Notes: generated by a model from the letters alone, not told the origin. Shown: positions 34,316 to 42,029, counted from the first letter of the stretch. The stretch is DNA of 64,000 nt from Actinomycetota bacterium (GCA_020161845.1 JAIUNK010000007.1:81266-145265), one strand, 5' to 3'. Numbers and translations: made by a program.

Positions 34316-34609
34316 ATGGACTCGCACAGCGCGATGATCGGGCCGCGGACCGCGGTCTCCGCCTTGCAGACACTCCGCGACGCGGAGACGCTCGCGGCCT
34401 ATATCGGCGTCTGCCCGACCTGCCTCGGCTGGGACGACCCCGCCGCGGCGACGAGCGAGCGCACCGCGACCGCCGACCGCCCGGTCTGCCCGACCTGCGG
34501 GCTGTGCTCGGTCGAGTGGGACGTGGCCGTCGCCATCGACGCACAGCTGGCCCGGATGCGGGGCGTGGCGGCGCTGGACGCGGCTCTTCGCGACGACGAG
34601 AACGCCTGA
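34316..34609 (+). CDS. Small zinc-ribbon-like protein (first of pair)
   Basis: 97 residues. Two Cys-x2-Cys knuckles, CPTC at 33-36 and CPTC at 58-61, enclose a 21-residue loop; a third feature is Cys64. The part after the second knuckle, SVEWDVAVAIDAQLARMRGV then AALDAALRD, matches the second protein (SIEFGLVVAIDDVLGEMVGL, DRLAAALDE). The pair therefore shares one architecture: a helical N-terminus, a zinc ribbon and a C-terminal helix. Family unknown to me; a nucleic-acid- or protein-binding adaptor is possible. Confidence 0.65.
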   Translation: MDSHSAMIGPRTAVSALQTLRDAETLAAYIGVCPTCLGWDDPAAATSERTATADRPVCPTCGLCSVEWDVAVAIDAQLARMRGVAALDAALRDDENA

Positions 34610-34821
34610 GTCGCAGCGGCGCCCGGCCGCCGCCGCCGCCCCGCGGAGGGGTCAGGGGGCCCGTTTCCCCATGGGAAGTCAAGGGGGAAGCCAAGACGAC
34701 GGTAAACAACGTCAAGAGTTGTTAAAGCCGCGGTTTTCCTGCTTAGCCAACCGAATTCGGGGCCGACTTGCTCGGCGTGAGGCAACCTGAAGCCTCGTCC
34801 GCCAGCAGGGGAGAAGACACC
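34610..34821. promoter_or_regulatory. 5' region of the second zinc-ribbon gene
   Basis: 212 nt with an A/T-richer patch (AACAACGTCAAGAGTTGTT, 34707-34725, itself a small inverted repeat), a nested GAGGC / GCCTC hairpin at 34779-34796, and the motif AGGCAACCTGAA at 34780-34791. That motif also occurs before the surface-protein gene (9771-9782). It looks like a promoter plus structured leader; I could not match a known riboswitch. Confidence 0.4.
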
Positions 34822-35154
34822 ATGACCCGCACGAGTGCCACGATCAGCCGGTCGACCTCCGAGCACGGCATGCGCAACGCCGCCGTCCGGTCCGGGATCA
34901 GGTGCGAGTCCCCGGCGGTCGACACCTTGGCGGCCGCCGCCACCTGCCCGACCTGCCTGGCCGCGCCGCAGGGAATCCTCGACCCGCTGCCCGGGGCGAC
35001 TCACCCTGGCGTGCGGCCCGCGGCCTGCCCGACCTGCGGCGTCACCTCGATCGAATTCGGCCTCGTCGTGGCCATCGACGACGTCCTCGGCGAGATGGTC
35101 GGTTTGGACCGGCTCGCCGCGGCCCTCGACGAGCACATCCGCCCCGGCGGGTGA
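34822..35154 (+). CDS. Small zinc-ribbon-like protein (second of pair)
   Basis: 110 residues; ATG preceded by CAGGGGAGAAGACACC. Cys-x2-Cys knuckles CPTC at 42-45 and CPTC at 69-72 enclose a 23-residue loop rich in Pro and Gly. The C-terminal helix SIEFGLVVAIDDVLGEMVGL is clearly related to that of the first protein (SVEWDVAVAIDAQLARM), so the genes are a tandem duplication. Unknown function. The transcript ends at the strong hairpin 35208-35246. Confidence 0.7.
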   Translation: MTRTSATISRSTSEHGMRNAAVRSGIRCESPAVDTLAAAATCPTCLAAPQGILDPLPGATHPGVRPAACPTCGVTSIEFGLVVAIDDVLGEMVGLDRLAAALDEHIRPGG

Positions 35155-35207
35155 CTCCTCAGACGTTTTCTCGGCGCCGTCGTGCGGTCGGCACCATCAC
35201 CAGAAAG

Positions 35208-35246
35208 ACTGCGGCGGACCCATCGTGGGGGTGGGTCCGCCGCAGT
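35208..35246 (+). terminator. Strong 15-bp-arm hairpin terminator
   Basis: ACTGCGGCGGACCCA (35208-35222) pairs perfectly with TGGGTCCGCCGCAGT (35232-35246) around a 9-nt loop, followed by GTGTGT. It lies 54 nt past the zinc-ribbon stop. Confidence 0.85.
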
Positions 35247-35300
35247 GTGTGTCCGGTAGCCCTGGGTGCCTCGCGCCAACGGGAAGCGTTGCCGAAAACA

Positions 35301-35354
35301 CGAACAGACCCGGACGATCAGGAGCGCTGCTCCTGACGCATCCGGGCCTGTTCG
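35301..35354. repeat. Long imperfect inverted repeat
   Basis: Left arm 35301-35325 and right arm 35328-35354 pair over about 22 bases with a few mismatches and one bulge (outer CGAACAG / CTGTTCG, inner GGAGC / GCTCC). It lies between the convergent zinc-ribbon and kinase genes. Confidence 0.8.
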
Positions 35355-35545
35355 AGACCCGTCCCCCGTGGCGGGCGGTGACCCTTCGGTCGTGTCGAGA
35401 CCCCTGTCTCCCGACCCCCTCACTATGGGCGCGGCGGCACGACGGACACCAGCCGCGCGACCGGACATCCTACGTTCGACGGCATCTAGCGGTCGTGGAT
35501 CCGTCGAAAGTTGGATCGCACGTCCAAGTTGACCATCCGGTTCGC
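35355..35545. other. Intergenic, nothing further recognised
   Basis: The rest of the 390-nt gap between the zinc-ribbon gene and kinase 3, beyond the two hairpins. I see no gene or clear signal in it. Confidence 0.4.
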
Positions 35546-36793
35546 TCAGACGCGGGCGGCCGCGTCGCCGGCGGGACGGTAGGGGATGCGGGAGCGCACC
35601 ACCCAGCGCCCGTCCTCGCGACCGGCGCTGAATGAGCCGTCCAGCAGCGACAACCGCTCCTCGAGCCCGGACAGGCCCAGGTGCGTCGAGGAGATCTCGC
35701 CCCGCCGTCGACGGCCGACGTCCTCGTTCGCGACGACGATCGAGAGCGCGTCGCCATCGGCGGCGACGTCGACCCAGACCCGAGCGCCCTCCGGGGCGTG
35801 CTTGACGATATTGGTCGCCGACTCGCGCAACACCCGGTCCGCGGCCAGTTCGACGCTGCGCGGCATCGACTCGGCGTGACAACTGGACTCGACGGTGTAG
35901 CCCAGCGCCTTGAGCTGGTCGGCCACCGCGTCGACCACGACGGCGACCGAGGCCTGCTGGGCCGCGCCGACCTCCGGGACTCCGTCGCTGGTGCGCAGGA
36001 CCTGCAGGAGGCGCTTCAGCTCACCGAGCGCCCGGCGCGAGGTCTCCTCGATCACCCCTCGGGCGGCGGCGAGTTCCGTTTCGTCGGTGGTCAACCGCAT
36101 GAGGCTGGCCTGCATCGCAATGATGGTCAGCTCGTGCGCCACGACGTCGTGCAGCTCTCGGGCGAGCAGGGACCGCTCGCGCTCGCGGGCGAGTTGCGCC
36201 TGCTCGGCGAGTTCGGTGACCCGCGCCTCCGCGGCCTGCCGGCGCAGCACCGTGTTGCCCAATAGCCACGCGGCGACCACGACGAAGGCGACCATCGGAA
36301 ACTCGATCAGCAGGATGCTGCCGGTCTCATAGGGCGCGACGACCAGATACCAGGTCTTGACACTCACAAACAGCGCGAGGCAGATCATCGTGACGCGGCG
36401 GTCCCGACGGAACCCGCCCGCACCCGCGACGACGACCGCGACCAGCGTGAGCATGGGGGCCACTGACCCGAACCGCGCGCTGTCCAGGAAAGCCACGTCG
36501 AGGACGAAGAGGGCCGCAGCCACGGCCATGCCGGCCAGGCTCCACCACCGCCGGCCCAGCGCCACCGCGATGACCGCCATGGTGGGGCCGATGGACAGGG
36601 TGGCCACCACGATCCGCTCGGTGGTCGCCACATCGATCACGAGCGCCTTGCGGATGTCGGACATCGCCTGCAGCGACGCCCACACGATGAGACCCAAGGT
36701 GAGCCACCAACGCATCCCGCGCGCACCGCGCGCAGGGCTGATCTGGAGTCGTCGATTCTCGACGAGAAGGCCCGAGAGTTTCTCGTCCCTCAT
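35546..36793 (-). CDS. Sensor histidine kinase, HisKA_3 type (pair 3)
   Basis: 415 residues. Membrane part about 27-175 with helices WWLTLGLIVWASLQAM, VVATLSIGPTMAVIAVAL, MAVAAALFVLDVAFL and MVAFVVVAAWLLGN. The phospho-acceptor motif is [20 protein letters not shown] and the ATPase domain ends THLGLSGLEERLSLLDGSF. A CAGCCT hexamer 6 nt before the ATG suggests a leaderless start. It is transcribed away from a small secreted-peptide gene and its probable partner regulator at 37210. Confidence 0.9.
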   Translation of the reverse strand: MRDEKLSGLLVENRRLQISPARGARGMRWWLTLGLIVWASLQAMSDIRKALVIDVATTERIVVATLSIGPTMAVIAVALGRRWWSLAGMAVAAALFVLDVAFLDSARFGSVAPMLTLVAVVVAGAGGFRRDRRVTMICLALFVSVKTWYLVVAPYETGSILLIEFPMVAFVVVAAWLLGNTVLRRQAAEARVTELAEQAQLARERERSLLARELHDVVAHELTIIAMQASLMRLTTDETELAAARGVIEETSRRALGELKRLLQVLRTSDGVPEVGAAQQASVAVVVDAVADQLKALGYTVESSCHAESMPRSVELAADRVLRESATNIVKHAPEGARVWVDVAADGDALSIVVANEDVGRRRRGEISSTHLGLSGLEERLSLLDGSFSAGREDGRWVVRSRIPYRPAGDAAARV

Positions 36794-36799
36794 GGTGAC

Positions 36800-36805
36800 A
36801 GGCTG
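36800..36805 (-). promoter_or_regulatory. -10 hexamer, leaderless start of kinase 3
   Basis: CAGCCT on the minus strand, 6 nt before the ATG at 36793. It places the kinase promoter inside the 115-nt gap below the secreted-peptide gene. Confidence 0.4.
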
Positions 36806-36908
36806 GGACGATGCGGCGCCGTGGACACGGAACCTACCCGATCACCCCGAGCTGAGGAATGGCTCCCGACGGTCTGCGGAGCGGCACGATGCGGAGGCGG
36901 TGCCGTGC

Positions 36909-37112
36909 TCAACGGCAGCCGGGCCACCACGGAAAGGCGCTGCACCAGTCATCCCAGCCGTAGGGCTGGGCCACCCCGGAGCCGGCCAGCTGGGCGGCGG
37001 TGGTGACGGTGGCCGTGGCGGGCGCGGCGGTGGCCGCGGCTGCGGTGCCGGGCAGCGAGGTGCTGAAGAGCACGGCGACGACCGCTGCGGTGGTCAAGAG
37101 GCGAGTACGCAT
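36909..37112 (-). CDS. Small secreted two-cysteine peptide
   Basis: 67 residues with a strong ribosome binding site (CCAGGAGCATCG before the ATG). A classical signal peptide (MRTRLLTTAAVVAVLFSTSL, then PGTAAA) should be removed near residue 26, leaving about 40 residues: an Ala/Thr stretch and the aromatic C-terminus PYGWDDWCSAFPWWPGCR. The two cysteines are eight residues apart, suitable for a disulfide loop closed at the chain end. I know no family. Its position between kinase 3 and the divergent regulator makes a secreted signal or a regulated product plausible. Confidence 0.7.
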   Translation of the reverse strand: MRTRLLTTAAVVAVLFSTSLPGTAAAATAAPATATVTTAAQLAGSGVAQPYGWDDWCSAFPWWPGCR

Positions 37113-37154
37113 CGATGCTCCTGGTGGGGCGAAGCACTGTGGGGTGGGCGAAGC

Positions 37155-37169
37155 GACGACAATGTCGTC
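37155..37169. promoter_or_regulatory. Candidate operator between peptide and regulator genes
   Basis: GACGAC-AAT-GTCGTC is a perfect 6-bp inverted repeat with a 3-nt spacer. It is preceded by a direct repeat of GGCGAAGC (37127 and 37146 region). It lies centrally in the 97-nt divergent gap and could bind the NarL-type regulator encoded at 37210. Confidence 0.4.
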
Positions 37170-37209
37170 TCAACGAGGTTAACCCAGCGAAGCAGGAACG
37201 GATATACCC

Positions 37210-37920
37210 ATGTCCCCGACCAGGGTCGTCATCGTGGACGACCAACAGCTCATGCTGCAGGCCCTCAAGGTCTTCGTCTCCCAGGCGCCCGACATGACCG
37301 TCGTCGGCACCGCGCACAACGGTGTCGCGGCCATCGAGGTGTGTGCGCAGCTCGACCCCGACGTGGTCCTCATGGACCTGCAGATGCCGGTCCTCAACGG
37401 GATCGATGCGACGCGACGCATCACCACGTTCAAACCGCACGTCAAGGTCATCGCGGTCACGACCTTCGCCGGGCCCGAGGCCGTCGTCCCCGCCCTGCGC
37501 GCCGGCGCGGCCGGCTACCTGCTCAAGGACAGCGAGCCGGAGGTGCTGGTGCAGTCGATCCGGGACGTGCTGGAGGGGCGCAACGTCCTCTCCCCCGCGG
37601 TCACCGCCGCTCTGGTCGCCTCGGTCCGGTCAACCCCCGGGCCGCCGGGCGCGGTGCCGCTGGAGGTAGCGCCCGAGTCGCTGGTCGCCAACTTGACCGA
37701 CCGCGAGGTGCAGGTGCTGGAGCTGCTCGCCGAGGGCTTGTCCAACGGTGAAATGGCGGTGGAGCTGGGCCTGACGGAGTCGGCCGTGAAGTCCCGCGTC
37801 AGCCAACTCACCCAGAAGCTCGGCGTCGAGAGCCGGGTGCAGGTGCTCGTGCGCGCCTGCGAACTGGGGCTGGTCCGGCCACGGCTGCGTCGGCCCCCAG
37901 CCGACAACCCACCCACGTGA
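37210..37920 (+). CDS. NarL/LuxR-family response regulator (pair 3)
   Basis: 236 residues. Phospho-acceptor Asp56 in PDVVLMDLQMP, Thr in IAVTTFAGPEAV, Lys in GYLLKDSEP; C-terminal LuxR domain LTDREVQVLELLAEGLSNGE with recognition helix ESAVKSRVSQL, followed by a Pro/Arg tail. It is transcribed divergently from the secreted peptide and kinase 3. The receiver resembles that of DesR-type regulators. Pairing with kinase 3 is inferred from position. Confidence 0.9.
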   Translation: MSPTRVVIVDDQQLMLQALKVFVSQAPDMTVVGTAHNGVAAIEVCAQLDPDVVLMDLQMPVLNGIDATRRITTFKPHVKVIAVTTFAGPEAVVPALRAGAAGYLLKDSEPEVLVQSIRDVLEGRNVLSPAVTAALVASVRSTPGPPGAVPLEVAPESLVANLTDREVQVLELLAEGLSNGEMAVELGLTESAVKSRVSQLTQKLGVESRVQVLVRACELGLVRPRLRRPPADNPPT

Positions 37921-37988
37921 CGGATGTCAGGGGTACGTCGTGACAACCGCACCGGGCGCCCCAGGTCGCTGACCGACAAGCTCGAGGC

Positions 37989-38927
37989 ATGACGATCAGC
38001 CCGACCGACACCCCGTCGGCCACCCCCGACGCGCTCAGCCTGACCGGGCTGACCCGCAGTTTTGGGGCCGTCCGCGCGGTCGCCGGCCTCGATCTGAGCG
38101 TCCGGCCCGGCGAGGTGGTCGCCTTCCTCGGCCCCAACGGTGCCGGCAAGACCACGACCATCGACATGATCCTGGGCCTGGGGCGACCCGACGCCGGCTC
38201 CGTGCGGGTCTTCGGCATGACGCCCCGTCAGGCCGTCGACCGCGGGCTCGTCGCGGCCGTGCTGCAGACCGGCGGCCTGCTGCCGGACCTGTCCGTCCTG
38301 GAGACGGTGCAGCTGACCGCGAGCCTGTTCCCCGCCGCGATCCCCGCCACCGCGGCGTTGCAGCGGGCCGGCATCGCCGAGCTGAGCTCCCGCACGGTCA
38401 GTAGGTGTTCCGGCGGCGAACAACAGCGGCTCCGCTTCGCCATGGCGCTGGTCAGCGAGCCGGCGCTGCTGATCCTGGATGAGCCCACGACCGGACTCGA
38501 CGTCGAAGGGCGGCGCCGGTTCTGGTCGGCCATCCACGCCGACGCCGAACGCGGCCGAACGGTCCTGTTCGCGACCCACTACCTGGAGGAGGCCGACGAA
38601 TACGCCGACCGGATCGTCCTGATGGCGCGCGGCCGGGTCGTCGCCGACGGGACAGTCGCGCAGATCCGCGCCGCCGTGGGGGGCCGGACCGTTCGAGCCA
38701 CCCTGGGCTCACCGGACCTGACGCCGGACCTGACGCCAGTGCGCACCGCGCTGAGCGGGCTGGACGTGAGCGGACTCGACGTACGCGGCCGCACCCTCAC
38801 CATCACCACCGGCGACTCCGACGCCGTCGCCCACGCTCTGCTGCGCGACCGGCTCGCCCACGATCTCGAGATCACCACGCGCGGTCTCGACGACGCCTTC
38901 CTCGCCCTGACCGGAGACCCCCGATGA
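37989..38927 (+). CDS. ABC transporter ATP-binding protein
   Basis: 312 residues. Walker A GPNGAGKTTT, Q-loop VLQTGGLLPDLSV, signature SRCSGGEQQRLRFAMAL, Walker B LLILDEPTTGLD and switch FATHYLEEADEYADR are all intact. A C-terminal extension of about 80 residues follows, as in Nat/DrrA-type ATPases of drug exporters. It overlaps the permease gene by 4 nt and leads an operon-like run of permease, kinase and regulator (pair 4), the usual arrangement for a stress-responsive exporter. Confidence 0.92.
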   Translation: MTISPTDTPSATPDALSLTGLTRSFGAVRAVAGLDLSVRPGEVVAFLGPNGAGKTTTIDMILGLGRPDAGSVRVFGMTPRQAVDRGLVAAVLQTGGLLPDLSVLETVQLTASLFPAAIPATAALQRAGIAELSSRTVSRCSGGEQQRLRFAMALVSEPALLILDEPTTGLDVEGRRRFWSAIHADAERGRTVLFATHYLEEADEYADRIVLMARGRVVADGTVAQIRAAVGGRTVRATLGSPDLTPDLTPVRTALSGLDVSGLDVRGRTLTITTGDSDAVAHALLRDRLAHDLEITTRGLDDAFLALTGDPR

Positions 38928-39760
38928 ACGCCCTCGCCGCCGCCGACCCGGCGCACGCACGCCCCGACGTCCCGCACCTCCTCGACACCACCGCGGTGAC
39001 CAGCCGCCCCGCCGGCCGGCACGGCCTCAACCCGACCCTGCTACGGATCGAGGCGCGCCGGGCCCTGCGCAACCGCAGCGGGCTGATCTTCGCCGTCATC
39101 ATGCCGGTGGCGTTCTTCCTGATGTGGGGGCGCAACCCGCAGTACGCCGACATCGGCTACGGCCGCGGCACGGTCAGCGCGACGATCATGACCGGAATGG
39201 CCCTCTACGGCGCCCTGATCGCCACGATCTCGGCCGGGGCCGCCGTCTCGCTGGAGCGTTCCACCGGCTGGAGTCGCCAGCTGCGGCTGACGCCGCTGTC
39301 GCCGACGGCGTACATCGCCCTGAAAGGGGCCGCCGGGATGCTCACCGGCGCGCTCGCGGTGGCGGCCGTGTACGCCGTGGCGGCCGGCACCGGAGTGCGC
39401 CTGCCGGCGGACCTGTGGCTGGCGACGGGCCTGGTCACGTGGCTGGGATCGGCGGTCTTCGCGGCGTTCGGGCTGTTCCTGGGCTACCTCTTCACCTCCG
39501 AGAACGCGATGCGGATCGTCGGGCCCGCGATGGCGCTGCTGGCCTTCCTCGGTGGGCTGTTCATGCCGCTGGACCAGATGGCCGACATCATCCAGTCGAT
39601 CGCGCCGTACACCCCGATGTACGGGATTCACCAGCTGGCGCTCGCTCCCTATGGCGCCGGGGACTTCAGTTGGGCTGCCGTCGCCAATGTCACGGCGTGG
39701 TTGGCGGTCTTCGGCAGCGGCGCCGCATGGCTGATGAGCAGGGACACCGAGCGGGTCTGA
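38924..39760 (+). CDS. ABC-2 type transporter permease
   Basis: 278 residues. After a polar N-terminus, six hydrophobic segments are visible (SGLIFAVIMPVAFFLMW, TIMTGMALYGALIATISAGA, MLTGALAVAAVYAVAAGTG, LVTWLGSAVFAAFGLFLGYL, AMALLAFLGGLFMP, VTAWLAVFGSGAAWLMS). This is the DrrB/YvfS type. It pairs with the overlapping ATPase. Substrate unknown. Confidence 0.9.
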   Translation: MNALAAADPAHARPDVPHLLDTTAVTSRPAGRHGLNPTLLRIEARRALRNRSGLIFAVIMPVAFFLMWGRNPQYADIGYGRGTVSATIMTGMALYGALIATISAGAAVSLERSTGWSRQLRLTPLSPTAYIALKGAAGMLTGALAVAAVYAVAAGTGVRLPADLWLATGLVTWLGSAVFAAFGLFLGYLFTSENAMRIVGPAMALLAFLGGLFMPLDQMADIIQSIAPYTPMYGIHQLALAPYGAGDFSWAAVANVTAWLAVFGSGAAWLMSRDTERV

Positions 39761-39862
39761 CGGGCCGGACCGGCGGTGGGCGATGATCGAGGCCGAACGA
39801 GAAGCCCTACCCAGAAGCCGAACTCCAGCCCAGGACCCCAGCACAGGAGCGTGACGCCGCCG

Positions 39863-41110
39863 ATGGCCCTTCCCGGAGCAGAGCCCGCCCCCGGCACCGC
39901 GCCGCGCGCGCGGGTGGCCCGCGGGACGACGTGGGGCCCGGTGATCGGCGTCGTCTGGATCATCTTCTGGCTGGTCATGCTGATGCAGTCGGTCACCGCG
40001 GCGGTCGCCCGCGGCGACGACCGGGGGTGGCTGGCGACGGGCGCGTACGTCGTGGGGGCTGCGGCGTACAGCGTGGCCTGCTTTCACGGCTTCGTCCGCC
40101 GCCGCCACGGCGAGACGGTCCGCTCGGCCGTGGTCGCCGCCGGGGTCGGCGCTGTCGCGACCGCGGTGGCTGTCGCGGCCATCGGGGCGCCGGGCTACGA
40201 CCTGGTGCCCTATGTCGCGGTGGCCCTGGTGGCGGCGCTGCCGCTGCGCTACAGCCTGCCGTTCACCGGCACAGCGCTGATCGGCCTGTGGGTGGTGCTG
40301 CTGCGGGTGGACCAGCTGGAGGACACCAGCGGCATGTTCATCGGCGCCGTGATCGCGACGCTCGGCACCGGGATGGGCCGGTTCTCTGTGGAGCGGGGGC
40401 TGGCGGCGCAGCGGTACGCGGAGGAGGCCCACGAACTGCAACTCCAGGACGAACGCAACCGGATGGCCCGCGACCTGCACGACATCCTGGGGCACTCGTT
40501 GACCGTGATCGCCCTCAAGGCCGACCTGGCCGGCAAGCTCGTCGACCGGGATCCGGGTGGGGCGAAGCGCGAGCTCGGCGAGCTGCAGGGGCTGGCCCGT
40601 TCGGCGCTCGCCGACGTGCGGGCCACCGTGCACAACTACCGGGAGATGTCGCTGTCGGCCGAGCTGGTGCGGGCCCGGCAGGCGCTGACCGACGCCTCGA
40701 TCCGGGCGGAGCTGCCGGGCACTGTCGACGACGTGAACCCGGAGCTGCGGGAGCTGTTCGCCTGGGCGGTCCGCGAGGCGACCACGAACGTCGTGCGGCA
40801 TTCCGGCGCCACCCGCTGCCGGATCACCCTGGCTCGGGACCGGTTGGAGGTGACCGACGACGGGCGTGGCCCCATCGGGCCGGCCGACGGACATGGCGAG
40901 GGACACGTCGGGGGCCATGGGCTGGCCGGGCTGCGGGACCGGGCCGCTCGGGTCGGGGCCCTGGTCGAGACCGGGCCGGCGGACCCGGCGGGGCAGGCGG
41001 ACCGGTCGGGGCCGGCGGGCCGGTCGGGGCCGGCGGGCCGGGTGGGGCCGGCGGGCAGCGGCGGGCCGGCCCGGCCCGGATTCCGGCTGGTCGTGCGGGA
41101 GGGACTGTGA
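39863..41110 (+). CDS. DesK-like sensor histidine kinase (pair 4)
   Basis: 415 residues from ATG at 39863; a GTG at 39851 is an alternative, since the ribosome binding site (CAGGAGC) is oddly placed for both. Membrane helices fill about 20-165. The phospho-acceptor motif is MARDLHDILGHSLTVIALKA, the DesK form with HD-x-L-GH. The ATPase domain has VTDDGRGP and HGLAGLRDR. Near the C-terminus is a collagen-like insert of GPAGRS repeats (about 380-405), low complexity and at high G+C. It follows the exporter genes and precedes its regulator. Confidence 0.88.
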   Translation: MALPGAEPAPGTAPRARVARGTTWGPVIGVVWIIFWLVMLMQSVTAAVARGDDRGWLATGAYVVGAAAYSVACFHGFVRRRHGETVRSAVVAAGVGAVATAVAVAAIGAPGYDLVPYVAVALVAALPLRYSLPFTGTALIGLWVVLLRVDQLEDTSGMFIGAVIATLGTGMGRFSVERGLAAQRYAEEAHELQLQDERNRMARDLHDILGHSLTVIALKADLAGKLVDRDPGGAKRELGELQGLARSALADVRATVHNYREMSLSAELVRARQALTDASIRAELPGTVDDVNPELRELFAWAVREATTNVVRHSGATRCRITLARDRLEVTDDGRGPIGPADGHGEGHVGGHGLAGLRDRAARVGALVETGPADPAGQADRSGPAGRSGPAGRVGPAGSGGPARPGFRLVVREGL

Positions 41111-41117
41111 CACGAGG

Positions 41118-41123
41118 CAGGCT
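41118..41123 (+). promoter_or_regulatory. -10-like hexamer before regulator 4
   Basis: CAGGCT, 6 nt before the ATG at 41130. The 19-nt gap after the kinase could therefore carry an internal promoter, although co-transcription with the kinase is also likely. Confidence 0.35.
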
Positions 41124-41129
41124 GGGCCC

Positions 41130-41753
41130 ATGACGATCCGGGTACTCCTGGCCGACGACCAGGCGTTGGTCCGTGGGGCGCTGGCGGCGTTGCTGACGTT
41201 GGAGTCCGACCTGGAGGTGGTCGGGCAGGTGGGGCGCGGCGACGAGGTGGTCGCGGCCTGCCGGGCCTGCACCCCGCCGCCGGACGTCGTCCTGATGGAC
41301 GTCGAGATGCCGGGGATGGACGGGCTCGCCGCGACCGCCGAGCTGCGCCGGGCGATGCCCGCGGTCAAGGTGCTGATCGTCACGACGTTCGGTCGGCCGG
41401 GCTTCCTGAAGCGCGCGATGAGCAGCGGGGCCGCGGGGTTCGTCGTGAAGGACACCCCGGCGGACGAGCTGGCGGCGGCGGTCCGGCGGGTGGCGGCCGG
41501 GCTGCGGGTGGTGGACCCGGCGCTGGCAGCGGACTCGCTGGTGCTCGGGGACTCGCCGCTGACTCCGCGCGAGGCCGAGGTGCTGCAGGCCGCGGCGGAC
41601 GGCGCGACGGTCGCGGTGATCGCCGGCCGGGTACATCTGTCGGAAGGGACGGTGCGCAACCACCTCTCGGCGGTGATGGGCAAGACCGGCGCCGGGACGC
41701 GCGCGGAGGCCGTGCGGGTCGCGATCGCCAACGGCTGGATCGTCGCCACCTGA
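41130..41753 (+). CDS. DesR/NarL-family response regulator (pair 4)
   Basis: 207 residues. Phospho-acceptor Asp57 in PDVVLMDVEMP, Thr in LIVTTFGRPGFL, Lys in GFVVKDTPADEL (the DesR form of this block); LuxR domain LTPREAEVLQAAADGATVA with recognition helix SEGTVRNHLSAV. Encoded 19 nt after kinase 4. Likely controls the upstream ABC exporter. Confidence 0.92.
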   Translation: MTIRVLLADDQALVRGALAALLTLESDLEVVGQVGRGDEVVAACRACTPPPDVVLMDVEMPGMDGLAATAELRRAMPAVKVLIVTTFGRPGFLKRAMSSGAAGFVVKDTPADELAAAVRRVAAGLRVVDPALAADSLVLGDSPLTPREAEVLQAAADGATVAVIAGRVHLSEGTVRNHLSAVMGKTGAGTRAEAVRVAIANGWIVAT

Positions 41754-41804
41754 CGAGTCCCCCGCCCGCAGCGAGCCGCCCCCGTGACCCCCGGTTGCCC
41801 CCGT

Positions 41805-41864
41805 GACCGCTCACGACCTGCACTTATAGCACCATGGTGCCAAAGGGGCAGGTCGTGAACGGTC
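41805..41864. repeat. Palindromic repeat family B, copy 1 (60 nt)
   Basis: Arms 41805-41821 and 41848-41864 pair at 16 of 17 positions; the loop holds the perfect 12-bp palindrome GCACCATGGTGC (41829-41840). A second 60-nt copy is at 56347-56406. The two copies share the outer GACCG/CGGTC ends, the core TAGCACCATGGTGCCAAA and, beyond the right arm, CCTG-GGA-AAC spacing for about 20 nt more. Confidence 0.88.
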
Positions 41865-41888
41865 GCCCTGGGGATAACTCCCCGGGAC

Positions 41889-41948
41889 ACGGCTTCGCTC
41901 ACGGCTTTGCTCACGGCTTCGCTCACGGCTTCGCTCACGGCTTCGCTC
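41889..41948. repeat. 12-bp tandem repeat, five units
   Basis: ACGGCTTCGCTC is repeated five times at 41889-41948, the second unit with one change (T for C). It lies immediately after palindromic repeat B and before repeat A in the 434-nt gap between pair 4 and pair 5. Confidence 0.92.
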
Positions 41949-42029
41949 ACGGCGGGCGCCACCCGCGGGTTGGTTCCACACGCGGGCCGGCTCCTCGGTG
42001 CCACCCAAGAGGTCGAGCGGACCCCCCAG

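Noticed and set aside
34705-34821. A cyclic-di-AMP (ydaO) or other riboswitch before the second zinc-ribbon gene
   Set aside because: The leader has hairpins and a conserved-looking motif, but I could not place the core sequences of any riboswitch I know.
41889-41948. CRISPR or iteron origin
   Set aside because: 12-bp contiguous units with no spacers; no replication gene or A/T-rich region next to it.
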